From Bacteroidales bacterium (GTDB taxonomy: Bacteria; Bacteroidota; Bacteroidia; Bacteroidales; VadinHA17), in assembly GCA_029210565.1 (NCBI GenBank), contig JARGFQ010000002.1, positions 62,001-126,000 on the forward strand: a stretch of DNA of 64,000 nucleotides, given 5' to 3'. Under the pieces are notes generated by a model. That model ran no database searches. It was given only the letters and a program-made list of their open reading frames with translations, and was not told where the DNA came from. Of the stretch, positions 19,796 through 30,425 are shown in pieces. Position numbers and translations under genes: made by a program. Every line of letters starts with the position of its first letter. Within the stretch, counting starts at the first letter, position 1.

Positions 19796-20872
19796 ATGAA
19801 AGCAACGAATCATACCCTTTGTCATCAAGAGATAGTTGAGCTTCTGTCGACCGAAGGAGATGCGAGAAAAACCCTGTTTGAGACGGCTGCCCGGATAAAA
19901 AGAGAGCATTTAGGTAATATTGTATATTTCAGAGGGTTAATCGAATTCTCAAACCGGTGCCATAAAAATTGTCTCTATTGTGGCATTCGTTCAGGCAATA
20001 AAACGGTTGTCAGATACGATCTGACTGACGAAGAGATAATTGATGCAGCCAGGTTTGCCTTCGACAACAGGTACGGATCCATTGTCCTGCAGTCGGGAGA
20101 GATTGAAAGTCATGCATTTACCGGGAGGGTCGATAACCTGCTTAAACAGATTCACAGTGCCACCAACGGGGGCTTGCGAGTCACACTTTCATGCGGGGAG
20201 CAGACCGCCGATGTTTACCGGCGCTGGTATGAGAGCGGGGCACAGAGATACCTCCTCAGGATCGAAACCTCAAGCCCCATTCTTTATTCAAAGCTTCACG
20301 CGGATGACAGCAAGCACTCTTTCAGACGAAGAATTCAGTGCCTTGATGATCTCAGGAAGGCAGGCTATCAGGTTGGTACCGGCGTAATGATCGGGCTGCC
20401 ATTTCAGACCATTTCAGACCTTGCTGATGATCTCCTGTTCATGACAGGTGTTGACATTGACATGGTAGGTATGGGTCCATACCTCGAACACTCTGAAACC
20501 CCTCTTTTCAAATACCGTCATGAGCTGCTCCCCCTTGACACCAGGCTGGGACTTACTTTCAAAATGATCGCTGTGCTCCGTATATTAATGAAAAACATTA
20601 ACATAGCGGCAACCACAGCTCTTCAGACAATTGAACAACTGGGCCGGGAAAAAGCTATAATGGTTGGTGCAAATGTAATTATGCCCAACATCACCCCCGG
20701 AAGCTATCGCGATGATTACCTGCTATATGATGGCAAACCCTGCACTGATGAGAATCCCGAAGACTGTAAAACATGCCTTGAAGCACGTATTGCGCTCACG
20801 GGCCATGAAATTGCCTATGGTGAATGGGGCGATTCAGCACATTATTCCTTACGTGATCAAGGCAATAAATGA
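19796..20872 (+). CDS. hydE: HydE-like radical SAM protein
   Basis: 358 residues from ATG 19796; an in-frame GTG at 19733 would add 21 poorly conserved residues. Radical-SAM cluster motif CxxxCxxC at residues 55, 59 and 62 (RCHKNCLYC), then IVLQSGE, TLSCGE, RYLLRIETSSP, GLPFQT, DMVGMGPYLEHSETP and ANVIMPNITPGSYR, all typical of HydE, which helps build the [FeFe]-hydrogenase H-cluster. C-terminal cysteines (PEDCKTC) may bind an accessory cluster. HydF and HydG are not in the window, so the hydrogenase role rests on homology; a HydE/PylB-like enzyme with another substrate is possible. Confidence 0.82.
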   Translation: MKATNHTLCHQEIVELLSTEGDARKTLFETAARIKREHLGNIVYFRGLIEFSNRCHKNCLYCGIRSGNKTVVRYDLTDEEIIDAARFAFDNRYGSIVLQSGEIESHAFTGRVDNLLKQIHSATNGGLRVTLSCGEQTADVYRRWYESGAQRYLLRIETSSPILYSKLHADDSKHSFRRRIQCLDDLRKAGYQVGTGVMIGLPFQTISDLADDLLFMTGVDIDMVGMGPYLEHSETPLFKYRHELLPLDTRLGLTFKMIAVLRILMKNINIAATTALQTIEQLGREKAIMVGANVIMPNITPGSYRDDYLLYDGKPCTDENPEDCKTCLEARIALTGHEIAYGEWGDSAHYSLRDQGNK

Positions 20873-20922
20873 CAATATTGGAGATTTGTAATGAAAATAT
20901 AATGCCGATATAAATTTCTTTT

Positions 20923-20930
20923 TATTTTTG
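20923..20930 (+). promoter_or_regulatory. -7 box for the metY leader
   Basis: TATTTTTG followed by C matches the Bacteroidota -7 element, 40 bases before the leader-peptide ATG. No clear -33 element. Confidence 0.45.
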
Positions 20931-20969
20931 CATAATCAACAATTGACCTTTTGGGTTAAACAGGAGACA

Positions 20970-21038
20970 ATGAATTATTTTCATCTTACTCATAACAATT
21001 TCACCATGCCGCTCATGCCTATGTGCATGTGCCGGTAA
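20970..21038 (+). CDS. Putative Met/Cys-rich leader peptide of the metY operon
   Basis: A 22-codon open frame with an unusually good Shine-Dalgarno (AGGAG, 4 bases before ATG). Its C-terminal half reads MPLMPMCMCR: four internal Met and two Cys in ten codons, exactly the amino acids of the pathway encoded downstream. The TAA stop lies in CGGTAA (21033-21038), which can pair with TTACCG at 21070-21075; ACCGC at 21072-21076 can instead pair with GCGGT at 21106-21110. This is the logic of a translation-sensing attenuator. The coding call is inference from position, codons and ribosome-binding site. Confidence 0.6.
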   Translation: MNYFHLTHNNFTMPLMPMCMCR

Positions 21039-21110
21039 TCTCCTTTCCCTGAATTAGTCGTTTTCGATCTTACCGCCACGTGACGATGGAAGGATGCATC
21101 CTGATGCGGT
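21033..21110 (+). promoter_or_regulatory. Candidate attenuator region between leader peptide and metY
   Basis: Two mutually exclusive short pairings share the segment 21070-21076: CGGTAA/TTACCG (with the leader end) or ACCGC/GCGGT. A palindrome GGATGCATCC (21092-21101) and a stem GCATC/GATGC (21096-21107) lie inside the second hairpin. No classic T-run follows, so control could act on translation or via Rho. Confidence 0.4.
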
Positions 21111-21131
21111 GCAGTACCTATAATCCTCTAA

Positions 21132-22448
<1,317 letters not shown>

Positions 22449-22506
22449 AACCCACGTGATTGACCACAATCACAAACACGAATAAATTTAAACTACAATC
22501 ATGGGT

Positions 22507-22537
22507 GGTTCTCCCGATAAATCGGGACAGGCTATCA
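22507..22537 (+). repeat. Intergenic palindromic repeat, copy 1
   Basis: 31 bases between metY and metX matching, in inverted orientation and with one mismatch, positions 31068-31098. The core TCCCGAT-AA-ATCGGGA is a perfect palindrome. Function unknown; it could act as an RNA hairpin between metY and metX. Confidence 0.7.
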
Positions 22538-22562
22538 CACCATTAAAAGTCAAATTTATTTT

Positions 22563-23606
22563 ATGATGAAAAAGCTGATATCAGAAGAACCGTTTCAAAC
22601 AGAGTCGGGAACTGTCATTGCTCACCTCGAAATAGCATATCATACATATGGTACACTGAACCGTGCTGGCGACAATGTAATCTGGGTCTGTCATGCCCTT
22701 ACGGCGAATTCAGACGTGGAGGCATGGTGGCCGGGTATGGTAGGCAACGGCTTGTTGCTCGATACTACGGATTACTTTATTGTCTGTGCAAATATACTGG
22801 GATCCTGTTACGGCACTACTGGTCCTGCTGACATAAACCCGCGGACGGGTAAGCCCTGGCTGAACAGTTTCCCGGATATTACAGTCAGGGACCTTGTAAA
22901 TGCTCATGAGATCCTCAGGTTGCATCTGGGGATCAATGGCATACATACTGTCATTGGGGCGTCGATAGGAGGGTTCCAGGCACTTGAATACTCAATTATG
23001 CATCCTGAACTTATCAGGCACCTTGTATTCATCGCCTCCAGCGTCAGACAGACCCCATGGGCTATAGCATTCAATGAGTCCCAGAGACTGGCCATGGAGG
23101 CAGATGAATCATTCATCGTAAACAACCCGGAAGGAGGCCGGAAAGGACTAAAGGCAGCAAGGGCCGTGGCTCTGTTAAGTTACAGGTCAGCTTTCGCATA
23201 TAACCTGACTCAGAAAGACGACGATGATAAGACAGATTCCTTTAAAGCATCTTCCTATCAGTCTTACCAGGGTGACAAGCTGGTAAACAGATTTAACCCC
23301 TACTCATATTACCGCCTTACAAAACTTTCAGACACTCATAATGTCGGAAGGGGCAGGGGAGGCATCGTGAAGGCCCTGGGGAGAATTAAGGCTTACGTTC
23401 TGGCAATAGGGATATCATCTGATTACCTTTTCCCGGTGGGTGAACAGAAGCTCCTGGCAGATAGTGTGGAAGGAGCATTCTATGATGAGATTGACTCCAT
23501 GTACGGACATGACGGGTTTCTAATAGAAGCAGACCTCATTACCGGTGTGATCAGAGATTTTTGGAAAAACAGTTCAAAAGAAAAATATGACAAGAAGAGA
23601 GCTTAG
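22563..23606 (+). CDS. metX: Homoserine O-acetyltransferase
   Basis: 347 residues, alpha/beta-hydrolase fold. Nucleophile Ser about residue 134 in GASIGGFQ, the N-terminal CHALTANSD oxyanion region, GSCYGTTGP, and the catalytic His in GHDGFLIE near the C-terminus. It activates homoserine with acetyl-CoA for MetY. Two ATG codons occur in tandem at the start. Its 3' end overlaps the homoserine dehydrogenase gene by 20 bp, indicating coupled expression. Confidence 0.95.
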   Translation: MMKKLISEEPFQTESGTVIAHLEIAYHTYGTLNRAGDNVIWVCHALTANSDVEAWWPGMVGNGLLLDTTDYFIVCANILGSCYGTTGPADINPRTGKPWLNSFPDITVRDLVNAHEILRLHLGINGIHTVIGASIGGFQALEYSIMHPELIRHLVFIASSVRQTPWAIAFNESQRLAMEADESFIVNNPEGGRKGLKAARAVALLSYRSAFAYNLTQKDDDDKTDSFKASSYQSYQGDKLVNRFNPYSYYRLTKLSDTHNVGRGRGGIVKALGRIKAYVLAIGISSDYLFPVGEQKLLADSVEGAFYDEIDSMYGHDGFLIEADLITGVIRDFWKNSSKEKYDKKRA

Positions 23607-24792
23607 AATTGGGCTGTTCGGGTATGGATGTGTCGGCCGCGGCCTGCATGACGTCCTTGAGAGCAGCAATGGGATCAAGGCAGAAATAGTCCGTATCTGC
23701 GTGAAAGACAAAACGAAGGAGAGACGTCTGCCAATGTCCTTTTTTACATTCGATAAAAATGACATCCTTAATGACTGTTCCATCAACCTTGTTGTGGAGC
23801 TGATCAATGACCCGGATGAGGCTTTTGAGATAGTAAGACAAGCGATGCAAAACGGGAAAAGCGTTGTGACTGCTAACAAAGTAATGGTTGCCAGCCATTT
23901 AAATGAGCTTGTGGATCTTCAGCATAAACATAATGTAGCATTGCTGTATGAGGCTTCAGCAGGGGCAAGTATCCCGATTATCAGGAACCTGGAAGAGTAT
24001 TATGACAACGAGTTGCTCCATTCACTTCGCGGGATTCTGAATGGTACAACAAATTACATTCTGACCCTAATGCATAGCGAAGGCAGGGATTTTGCCGCAG
24101 CATTGCATGAGGCTCAAGAGAAGGGGTTCGCTGAATCAGATCCGGCCCTCGACATAGAGGGATGGGATGCAAAGTACAAGCTTTGTATTATTACAGCTCA
24201 TGCATACGGAATGTTCCTGGATCCTGATGAGGTCTTTCATTACGGCATCAGTCACATCTCCAGGCACGATATCCGGTACGCCAAAGAAAAGGGATACAAG
24301 ATAAAGCTGGTTCCATATGTCGGGAAAACTGATGACAACACTATTACATGCTTTGTCCTGCCCCGCTTCGTATCTCCGGATAAGTACCTGTATAATGTTG
24401 ATTATGAGAATAATGGTGTTATAACGGAAGCGGCCTTTGCCGAAAAACAGTTTTTTGCCGGGAAGGGGGCAGGAGGCCATCCCACTGGCAGTGCTGTATT
24501 GTCTGATATTTCAGCAAATTCGTATGGGTACAGGTATGAGTATAAGAAGAATATCCATGATACTATCAGGAATTTCACACGTGACCATCATATAGAGATT
24601 TACCTGAGATATCACAACGAGAAAGACAGAGATCAGTTCAGCTTCAGCGAGGTGAGTGAGTTCTACAATAATCACATTTACAGGTATATTATCGGGACAG
24701 TGAACCTGAAAGATCTGTATGATATAAGGAATAAACTTGGCAGTATGAGTATCTTTATTGCAAGCACCGGCAGGAAGATTCTGCGTGTTTGA
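23587..24792 (+). CDS. hom: Homoserine dehydrogenase
   Basis: 401 residues. N-terminal Rossmann motif GLFGYGCVGRGL, catalytic region LRGILNGTTNYIL and GFAESDPALDIEGWDAKYK with the conserved Lys. It reduces aspartate semialdehyde to homoserine, the common precursor for methionine and threonine. It is a stand-alone enzyme, not fused to aspartokinase; the C-terminal 80 residues may be a degenerate ACT-like regulatory segment. It overlaps metX by 20 bp and is followed 5 bp later by trmN6. Confidence 0.93.
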   Translation: MTRRELRIGLFGYGCVGRGLHDVLESSNGIKAEIVRICVKDKTKERRLPMSFFTFDKNDILNDCSINLVVELINDPDEAFEIVRQAMQNGKSVVTANKVMVASHLNELVDLQHKHNVALLYEASAGASIPIIRNLEEYYDNELLHSLRGILNGTTNYILTLMHSEGRDFAAALHEAQEKGFAESDPALDIEGWDAKYKLCIITAHAYGMFLDPDEVFHYGISHISRHDIRYAKEKGYKIKLVPYVGKTDDNTITCFVLPRFVSPDKYLYNVDYENNGVITEAAFAEKQFFAGKGAGGHPTGSAVLSDISANSYGYRYEYKKNIHDTIRNFTRDHHIEIYLRYHNEKDRDQFSFSEVSEFYNNHIYRYIIGTVNLKDLYDIRNKLGSMSIFIASTGRKILRV

Positions 24793-24797
24793 CAGCC

Positions 24798-25514
24798 ATG
24801 GCAAATAACTATATTAAATTCAAACAGTTTACGATCCACCAGGAATATGCATCCTTTAAGGTTACCACCGACAGCGTGCTGCTGGGAGCATGGGCGGATT
24901 TGGGCGGATGTCGCACGGTGCTGGATATAGGCACCGGAACGGGGATACTCACCCTGATGGCGGCCCAGAGGTCATCAGCAAAGATTGTCGCCATCGAACC
25001 TGACCGCAGCTCATTCATGCAGGCGGGATTGAATTTTGCAGCATGTCCCTGGCATGAGCGGCTGACTCTATATAATAATACCATCCAGGAATACAAGCCT
25101 GATGCCGGCCTGCTATTTGATGCGATCATCACCAACCCGCCATATTTTGTTGATTCATTGTTCAATCCCGATGAGGGCAAGGCGCGCGCGAGGCACAATG
25201 TAAGCCTGAGCTACGATGATCTTGCCGGTGCTGCCGTCAGGCTCCTGGCACCTGCCGGCACCCTGCACCTGGTGCTGCCGGGGAGCGAGGCGGAGAGATT
25301 AGCCGTGATCGCTGCAGCCCATGACCTGCACTGTATCAGGCGACTGCTTGTCAGGCCGACACCTGAACTGCCGCCGGCACTGGTATTGATGTCCCTGAAG
25401 CGGGGAGCAATGGCGGGCTGTGAGGAATCCTCGATGGTGATAGAAGAGGGAGGGAGACATCAATACTCAGAGGAGTATGTCTCCCTCACAAAAGACTTTT
25501 ACCTTAAGTTCTGA
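24798..25514 (+). CDS. trmN6: tRNA1(Val) (adenine(37)-N6)-methyltransferase
   Basis: 238 residues from ATG 24798; an in-frame TTG three codons earlier overlaps the hom stop. SAM-binding motif I VLDIGTGTGIL and the N6-adenine methyltransferase motif NPPYF are present, with the N-terminal FKQFTIHQEYASFKVTTDSVLLGAW typical of YfiC/TrmN6. Expected to methylate A37 of tRNA-Val. It is GC-richer than the met genes before it, hinting that the operon boundary lies here. Confidence 0.88.
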   Translation: MANNYIKFKQFTIHQEYASFKVTTDSVLLGAWADLGGCRTVLDIGTGTGILTLMAAQRSSAKIVAIEPDRSSFMQAGLNFAACPWHERLTLYNNTIQEYKPDAGLLFDAIITNPPYFVDSLFNPDEGKARARHNVSLSYDDLAGAAVRLLAPAGTLHLVLPGSEAERLAVIAAAHDLHCIRRLLVRPTPELPPALVLMSLKRGAMAGCEESSMVIEEGGRHQYSEEYVSLTKDFYLKF

Positions 25515-25564
25515 CGGCCTGCCGTGACTACAGGGGTTTGCCCCGTGATCTACCAGTGAACTGT

Positions 25565-25665
25565 CTGGAATCCTGCCTGGTTTCCTTCGCGATCAGCCCT
25601 TGGTCTGTGCAGTATCTGCCCTGGCTTCCTTCGCGACCTGCCCGTACTCAGTTCGGAATCTGTCC
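25565..25665. repeat. Imperfect tandem duplication in intergenic DNA
   Basis: Two degenerate copies of about 48 bp, each with CCTGG(T/C)TTCCTTCGCGA followed by a CTG-rich stretch. They sit between the convergent trmN6 and saccharopine reductase genes. No coding potential seen. Confidence 0.4.
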
Positions 25666-25679
25666 TAATTTCTGCTCCG

Positions 25680-27023
25680 CTATTTAATCATCTGGTCAGC
25701 CGGCAGTCCGTACTCCTCCTCCATGGTGATGCCGTTGCGCTCAAGCTCGTCGAGTATCGGGTTATAGATCTCGGGCAGGACAGGACGGTATACGCCGTGC
25801 AGGGTTATCTTGCCGGTGAGTATCTGCTTCACTGCCATGGCTGCGGGCAGTGCAACAGTGCGTGCTATGGAGGTGTTGGTTGCAGGACTGCCGAAGTCGA
25901 GCATCCTCGAGCTGATAACCTCCGTTCTTCCGTCATGGAAGGAGGCCAGGAAGAGGTGCTGCATCACTATCATGTCGCGCTCAGTGTCTCCAAGCCACAT
26001 CTTCTTTATCATCAGGTCGGAGGTGATCTCATAGGGTGAGGTCACGGCGTAGCCCATTACGGTGTCGCTGAAGAGGCCCAGCCACTCGAAGGCATCAAGA
26101 GCCCTATCCGTCGCATCAAGTCCGGGTTTCGCCTTAAGCTCTTCCCTGAGGTTTTTACCGGGGAGACCTGCTCTCTCAGATACAAATTGACGGTAGGATT
26201 TCCCGGTGTAATCGATGTCGCCGTCATCTATCAGGCCAATAGCCTTCATCAGGTCGAGCGTCTCGCACCATCCCCTGAACCTGAAGGTCCCGCGGTACAT
26301 CGTACTGATACCCTTCAGGCCGTAGATGTCAACATAGCTGACCGAGTCGCGGTTCGGGTAGACCTCCAGTTCGCCCACTCCCGGGAAGAAGTGTGAGAAC
26401 CTGTCCTTGAAGAGGTTGATCGGATCCACGGTGACAATTTTCCCGTGCTTCAGGTAGGAGGCTCCGTTGCGACTGGCAAGCACCACACCCTTCGGGCTCC
26501 ACGAGAACTTATAACCAAGCGGGTTGGTGGCGTACTCAGGGGCAGGCAGTGCTCCGCAGAGTGAGTAGAACTCCTCTATCTTGCCGCCGCGCTCCCTGAC
26601 AGTGTCGATGATGCGCATGGCTGACATGTGATCTATGCCTGGGTCGAGGCCGGCCTCATTGAGCAGTATCACACCGGCGTTCACAGCTTCATCGTGCAGT
26701 TCCTGCATGGCCGGTGACACGTATGAGGTTGTCACAAGCGGCTTCCTGTGCTTCAGGCAGAGCTTTGCAACGTCAACATGATATTTGTAAGGCAGGAGGC
26801 TGACGGTGAGATCACTGTCCCTGACCATCGCATTGAGGGTAACCATGTCGTCAGTCATCCATGCCAGCGATCTCCCATTTTTGTGACCGCCAAGCAGCTT
26901 GTCTGCCTTCTCTTTCGTCCGTGTGGCAATTATTACTTCGAAACCTTCTTCAAGCAGGTACTCGACCATGGGCTTTGACACCAGGCCGGCACCGAGAATG
27001 AGTACTTTTTTCATCTTGTTCAT
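25680..27023 (-). CDS. Saccharopine reductase family (saccharopine dehydrogenase, LYS9-like)
   Basis: 447 residues. N-terminal Rossmann motif VLILGAGLVSKPMVEYL, then GLDPGIDHMSAM, YSLCGALPAPEYATNPLGYKFSWSP and YRGTFRFRGWCETLD, all characteristic of the fungal-type saccharopine reductase family, common in Bacteroidota. A second Met at 27014 is an equally good start. It may act in lysine or carboxynorspermidine-type metabolism; the exact reaction cannot be read from sequence. Divergent from mutS. Confidence 0.88.
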   Translation of the reverse strand: MNKMKKVLILGAGLVSKPMVEYLLEEGFEVIIATRTKEKADKLLGGHKNGRSLAWMTDDMVTLNAMVRDSDLTVSLLPYKYHVDVAKLCLKHRKPLVTTSYVSPAMQELHDEAVNAGVILLNEAGLDPGIDHMSAMRIIDTVRERGGKIEEFYSLCGALPAPEYATNPLGYKFSWSPKGVVLASRNGASYLKHGKIVTVDPINLFKDRFSHFFPGVGELEVYPNRDSVSYVDIYGLKGISTMYRGTFRFRGWCETLDLMKAIGLIDDGDIDYTGKSYRQFVSERAGLPGKNLREELKAKPGLDATDRALDAFEWLGLFSDTVMGYAVTSPYEITSDLMIKKMWLGDTERDMIVMQHLFLASFHDGRTEVISSRMLDFGSPATNTSIARTVALPAAMAVKQILTGKITLHGVYRPVLPEIYNPILDELERNGITMEEEYGLPADQMIK

Positions 27024-27189
27024 TTTGTTTACTGTGATTTATTGTGCAGAGCCATCCGGGCAATTTAATGCTGATTACTGCAAAACAAATGTACGGAAAC
27101 TCTTTGGGAGTATTTATGATAAAAGTTATACTTAAGTTGAAGGAGATTCTTAATTTTGTTTTCGCAAGAGCAGAAGTCACACGCCGCAG

Positions 27190-29799
27190 ATGTCCCAGAT
27201 GCACAAATATGTTGAAACGCCGCTGATGAAGCAGTATTATGCCGTCAAGGCCAAGCACCCTGATGCGATACTCCTCTTCAGGGTGGGTGATTTCTACGAG
27301 ACCTTTGGTGAGGATGCCATCCGGGCTTCGGAAATACTGGGGATAACACTCACCAGGCGTGCCAACGGTGCTGCCAGCTCCGTCGAGCTGGCCGGCTTTC
27401 CGTATCATGCCCTTGACACCTACCTGCCGCGGCTTGTAAGGGCAGGGCAGAGGGTGGCTATCTGTGAGCAGCTGGAGGATCCGAAGCTCACGAAGAAGAT
27501 CGTCAAGAGGGGCATCACCGAACTTATTACGCCGGGGGTCTCTTTCAGCGACAACGTGCTTGATCACAAGGAGAACAACTTCCTGGCTGCACTGCATTTC
27601 GACAGGCAGGCAGTGGGAGTGGCACTGCTCGATGTATCTACGGGCGAATTTTATGTCACCGAGGGCGACACGTCACATGTAGATCAGATACTGAACAACT
27701 TCCAGCCCCGTGAGGTGCTCTTTGAGAAGCGCAGGACCGACATGTTCCGTGAGAAGTTCGGCAGCCGCTTTTATACCTACAAGCTTGACGACTGGATCTT
27801 CACTCCCGGTACTGCCACCGAGAGACTGCTTAAGCAGTTTGGCACCACCTCGCTGAAGGGCTTCGGTATCCAGGGTCTTGCCAACGGCATCATCGCTGCC
27901 GGAGCGATACTCTATTATCTCGACATGACCCGGCATGAGAACCTGGGTCACATAAACCATATCTCGCGCATCGAGGAGGAGAAGTATGTGTGGCTCGACC
28001 GGTTCACGGTACGAAACCTCGAGCTGTTCCACTCGCCGTACGAAGGGGCAAAGACGCTGCTTGACATTGTCGACCGCACCCTCTCGCCCATGGGCGGGCG
28101 CATGATGAAGCGATGGATATCGCTTCCCCTCAAGGACATAGACGTGCTGAATGCCAGGCTTGATATAGTTGAGTTTCTCATGGCCAACAGCGGCGTAACC
28201 GAGACCGTTGATGAACTTATCAGGGAGGTAGGCGACCTCGAACGGTTGCTGAGCAAGGCCGCCGTGGGGAAGGTTACACCGCGCGAGATGGCGCAGATAC
28301 GGCGGGCGCTGACAGCCATCGGCGAGCTCAGGAGGGTATGCACAGACACCGGATGCCAGCCGCTGGTGTCGCTGGCGGCTGGACTGGATCACTGCCCCGA
28401 GCTCTCTGACAATATCGGGCGAACGCTGACCCCTGACCCTCCGGCTGCCGTGAACAAAGGCAATGTCATCGCCGAAGGGGTGTGGAAGGAGCTCGATGAG
28501 CTACGCGAAATATATTACGGAGGAAAGAATTATCTCCATGAGCTGCAGCAGAGGGAGAGCCAGCGCACGGGCATTAGCTCGCTCAAGATCAGCTACAACA
28601 ATGTCTTCGGCTATTATATCGAGGTGCGCAACACCCATAAGGACAAGGTGCCATCCGACTGGATCCGCAAGCAGACGCTGGTGAGTGCCGAGAGGTATAT
28701 CACCGAGGAGCTGAAGGAGTATGAGAGCAAGATCCTCGGAGCCGGAGAGAAGATACTTGAACTCGAGACATCGCTGTTCAATGAGCTGATATCCTCGCTC
28801 ACCCCGTACATAGCATTGATGCAGGCCGATGCGGCTGCTGTTGGCAGGCTCGACTGCCTCCGCTCCTTTGCCGCTGTCTCCGTGGAGAACGGATACAACA
28901 GGCCCCTGCTTGATGACAGTCTTGTCCTCGACATAAAAGAGGGACGTCATCCCGTGATAGAGAAACAGCTGCCTCCTGATGAGCCCTATGTTCCCAACGA
29001 CCTGTGGCTTGACAACAACGACCAGCAGGTAATAATACTCACCGGGCCCAACATGTCGGGTAAATCGGCCCTGCTGAGGCAGACGGCACTTATAGTGATC
29101 ATGGCGCAGGCAGGGTGTTTCGTCCCGGCACGGGAGGCGCGCATAGGGATCATAGACAAGATATTCACCAGGGTGGGCGCCTCCGACAACCTGTCACTGG
29201 GCGAGTCGACCTTCATGGTTGAGATGAATGAGGCGGCAAGCATACTGAACAACATCTCTGACCGCAGCCTGATACTCCTCGACGAGATCGGCAGGGGGAC
29301 AAGCACCTATGACGGCATCTCCATAGCCTGGGCCATGGTCGAGTATATCCATGAGAGCCGCCGCAGGGCCAAGACCCTCTTCGCCACGCACTACCATGAG
29401 CTTAATGAGATGGAGAACACCTTTGCCAGGGTCCGGAACTACAATGTATCAATCAGGGAGCTCGACAACAGGGTTATCTTCCTCAGGAAGCTGAAGAGGG
29501 GAGGAAGCGAGCACAGCTTCGGGATCCATGTGGCGAGGATGGCCGGAATGCCCAGGAGCGTCGTGGGACGTGCTGACGAGATACTCAGCATGCTCGAGGA
29601 GGGCAGGGGAGGGAAGAGTCTCGGCAAGCCTGTGGAGGAGATAGCGGCGCACCGCGAGGGATACCAGCTGAGCATCTACCAGCTTGATGACCCGGTGCTG
29701 AAGCAGATACGTGACGAGCTGATGGGACTTGACCTTGACAATCTCACCCCTATGGATGCTCTGAACAAGCTCTATAATATCCGGAAGTTATTGAGGTAA
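27190..29799 (+). CDS. mutS: DNA mismatch repair protein MutS
   Basis: 869 residues, full length. Mismatch-binding motif F-Y-E in [11 protein letters not shown] near residue 35, connector, lever/clamp helices, Walker A GPNMSGKS at about 618-625, Walker B with [12 protein letters not shown] at about 697, and the C-terminal HhH region. It detects mismatches and small loops and recruits MutL in replication-coupled repair. An imperfect hairpin at 29848-29865 (GACT...AGTC around TTCGCGAA) lies downstream. GC-rich, core-genome composition. Confidence 0.98.
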   Translation: MSQMHKYVETPLMKQYYAVKAKHPDAILLFRVGDFYETFGEDAIRASEILGITLTRRANGAASSVELAGFPYHALDTYLPRLVRAGQRVAICEQLEDPKLTKKIVKRGITELITPGVSFSDNVLDHKENNFLAALHFDRQAVGVALLDVSTGEFYVTEGDTSHVDQILNNFQPREVLFEKRRTDMFREKFGSRFYTYKLDDWIFTPGTATERLLKQFGTTSLKGFGIQGLANGIIAAGAILYYLDMTRHENLGHINHISRIEEEKYVWLDRFTVRNLELFHSPYEGAKTLLDIVDRTLSPMGGRMMKRWISLPLKDIDVLNARLDIVEFLMANSGVTETVDELIREVGDLERLLSKAAVGKVTPREMAQIRRALTAIGELRRVCTDTGCQPLVSLAAGLDHCPELSDNIGRTLTPDPPAAVNKGNVIAEGVWKELDELREIYYGGKNYLHELQQRESQRTGISSLKISYNNVFGYYIEVRNTHKDKVPSDWIRKQTLVSAERYITEELKEYESKILGAGEKILELETSLFNELISSLTPYIALMQADAAAVGRLDCLRSFAAVSVENGYNRPLLDDSLVLDIKEGRHPVIEKQLPPDEPYVPNDLWLDNNDQQVIILTGPNMSGKSALLRQTALIVIMAQAGCFVPAREARIGIIDKIFTRVGASDNLSLGESTFMVEMNEAASILNNISDRSLILLDEIGRGTSTYDGISIAWAMVEYIHESRRRAKTLFATHYHELNEMENTFARVRNYNVSIRELDNRVIFLRKLKRGGSEHSFGIHVARMAGMPRSVVGRADEILSMLEEGRGGKSLGKPVEEIAAHREGYQLSIYQLDDPVLKQIRDELMGLDLDNLTPMDALNKLYNIRKLLR

Positions 29800-29900
29800 A
29801 TTTCAGGGATCAGATTTTTGCGGCCTCCGCACATCTTTATTAACTGACTGTTCGCGAATAGTCAACAGCAAGGAGGTCTAAACATCACTTCAGATTCAAT

Positions 29901-29930
29901 TTTGTTGTGAAAAGAATTTTATTATTTTTG
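29901..29930 (+). promoter_or_regulatory. Promoter of tRNA-Gly
   Basis: -33 TTTG at 29901-29904 and -7 TATTTTTG at 29923-29930, spacing 18, ending 12 bases before the tRNA. A good match to the Bacteroidota consensus. Confidence 0.7.
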
Positions 29931-29941
29931 CAGTCACAATT

Positions 29942-30047
<106 letters not shown>

Positions 30048-30050
30048 AAT

Positions 30051-30332
30051 ATGGGCTACTGGGTGTATATAATCTATTCCCCATCGACGGACAGTTACTA
30101 TAAGGGTCAGACTGATGATCTGGTAGACCGATTATCAAGGCATAATAATGGCTGGGAGAAGACAACGAAGTCAGGGGTTCCCTGGCTGCTGGTATGGGAG
30201 TGCCAGAAGCCGGACAGGTCATCTGCTGTCAGGTTGGAAAGGAAATTGAAGAATCTGTCGAAAGAGAGGACCAGGCAATTTATTCTGAAGTATACTTCTG
30301 GGGTCGCGAGCCCTGACGATACTGACCTGTAA
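30051..30332 (+). CDS. GIY-YIG endonuclease (small UvrC-N-like/Uri family)
   Basis: 93 residues from ATG 30051; the frame is open upstream through the tRNA but that extension is an artefact. The domain is compact: VYIIYSP (the GIY strand), YYKGQTDDLVDRLSRHN (YIG-like motif with the catalytic Arg), NNGWEKTTKSGVPW, ERKLKN. Such short GIY-YIG proteins are frequent in Bacteroidota. The last codons (GVAS) derive from the duplicated tRNA segment, and the TAA stop lies in the loop of a hairpin inserted into that copy. Likely a selfish element or a remnant of one that targets tRNA-Gly; that role is inference. Confidence 0.85.
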   Translation: MGYWVYIIYSPSTDSYYKGQTDDLVDRLSRHNNGWEKTTKSGVPWLLVWECQKPDRSSAVRLERKLKNLSKERTRQFILKYTSGVASPDDTDL

Positions 30333-30425
30333 TGGTCAGTATGTCAGGGTGCTGACCGCTTGCGCGTCAGCATTCGAGTCTCGTTTCCCGCTCAAGAATC
30401 GAGGAAGCATCAGGCTTCCTTTTTT
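30300..30425 (+). mobile_element. Second tRNA-Gly 3' copy interrupted by a 62-bp double-hairpin insert
   Basis: GGGGTCGCGAG (30300-30310) and the 53 bp at 30373-30425 are identical to 29984-30047. Between them lie 62 bp (30311-30372) forming two hairpins: CCCTGACGATACTGACC / GGTCAGTATGTCAGGG with one bulge and a 6-base loop, then TGCTGAC / GTCAGCA with inner CGC/GCG. The insert falls at the junction of T-stem and T-loop of the tRNA copy. The motif CTGAC/GTCAG recurs throughout it. The copied terminator abuts the end of the convergent SH3 gene. Confidence 0.85.
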
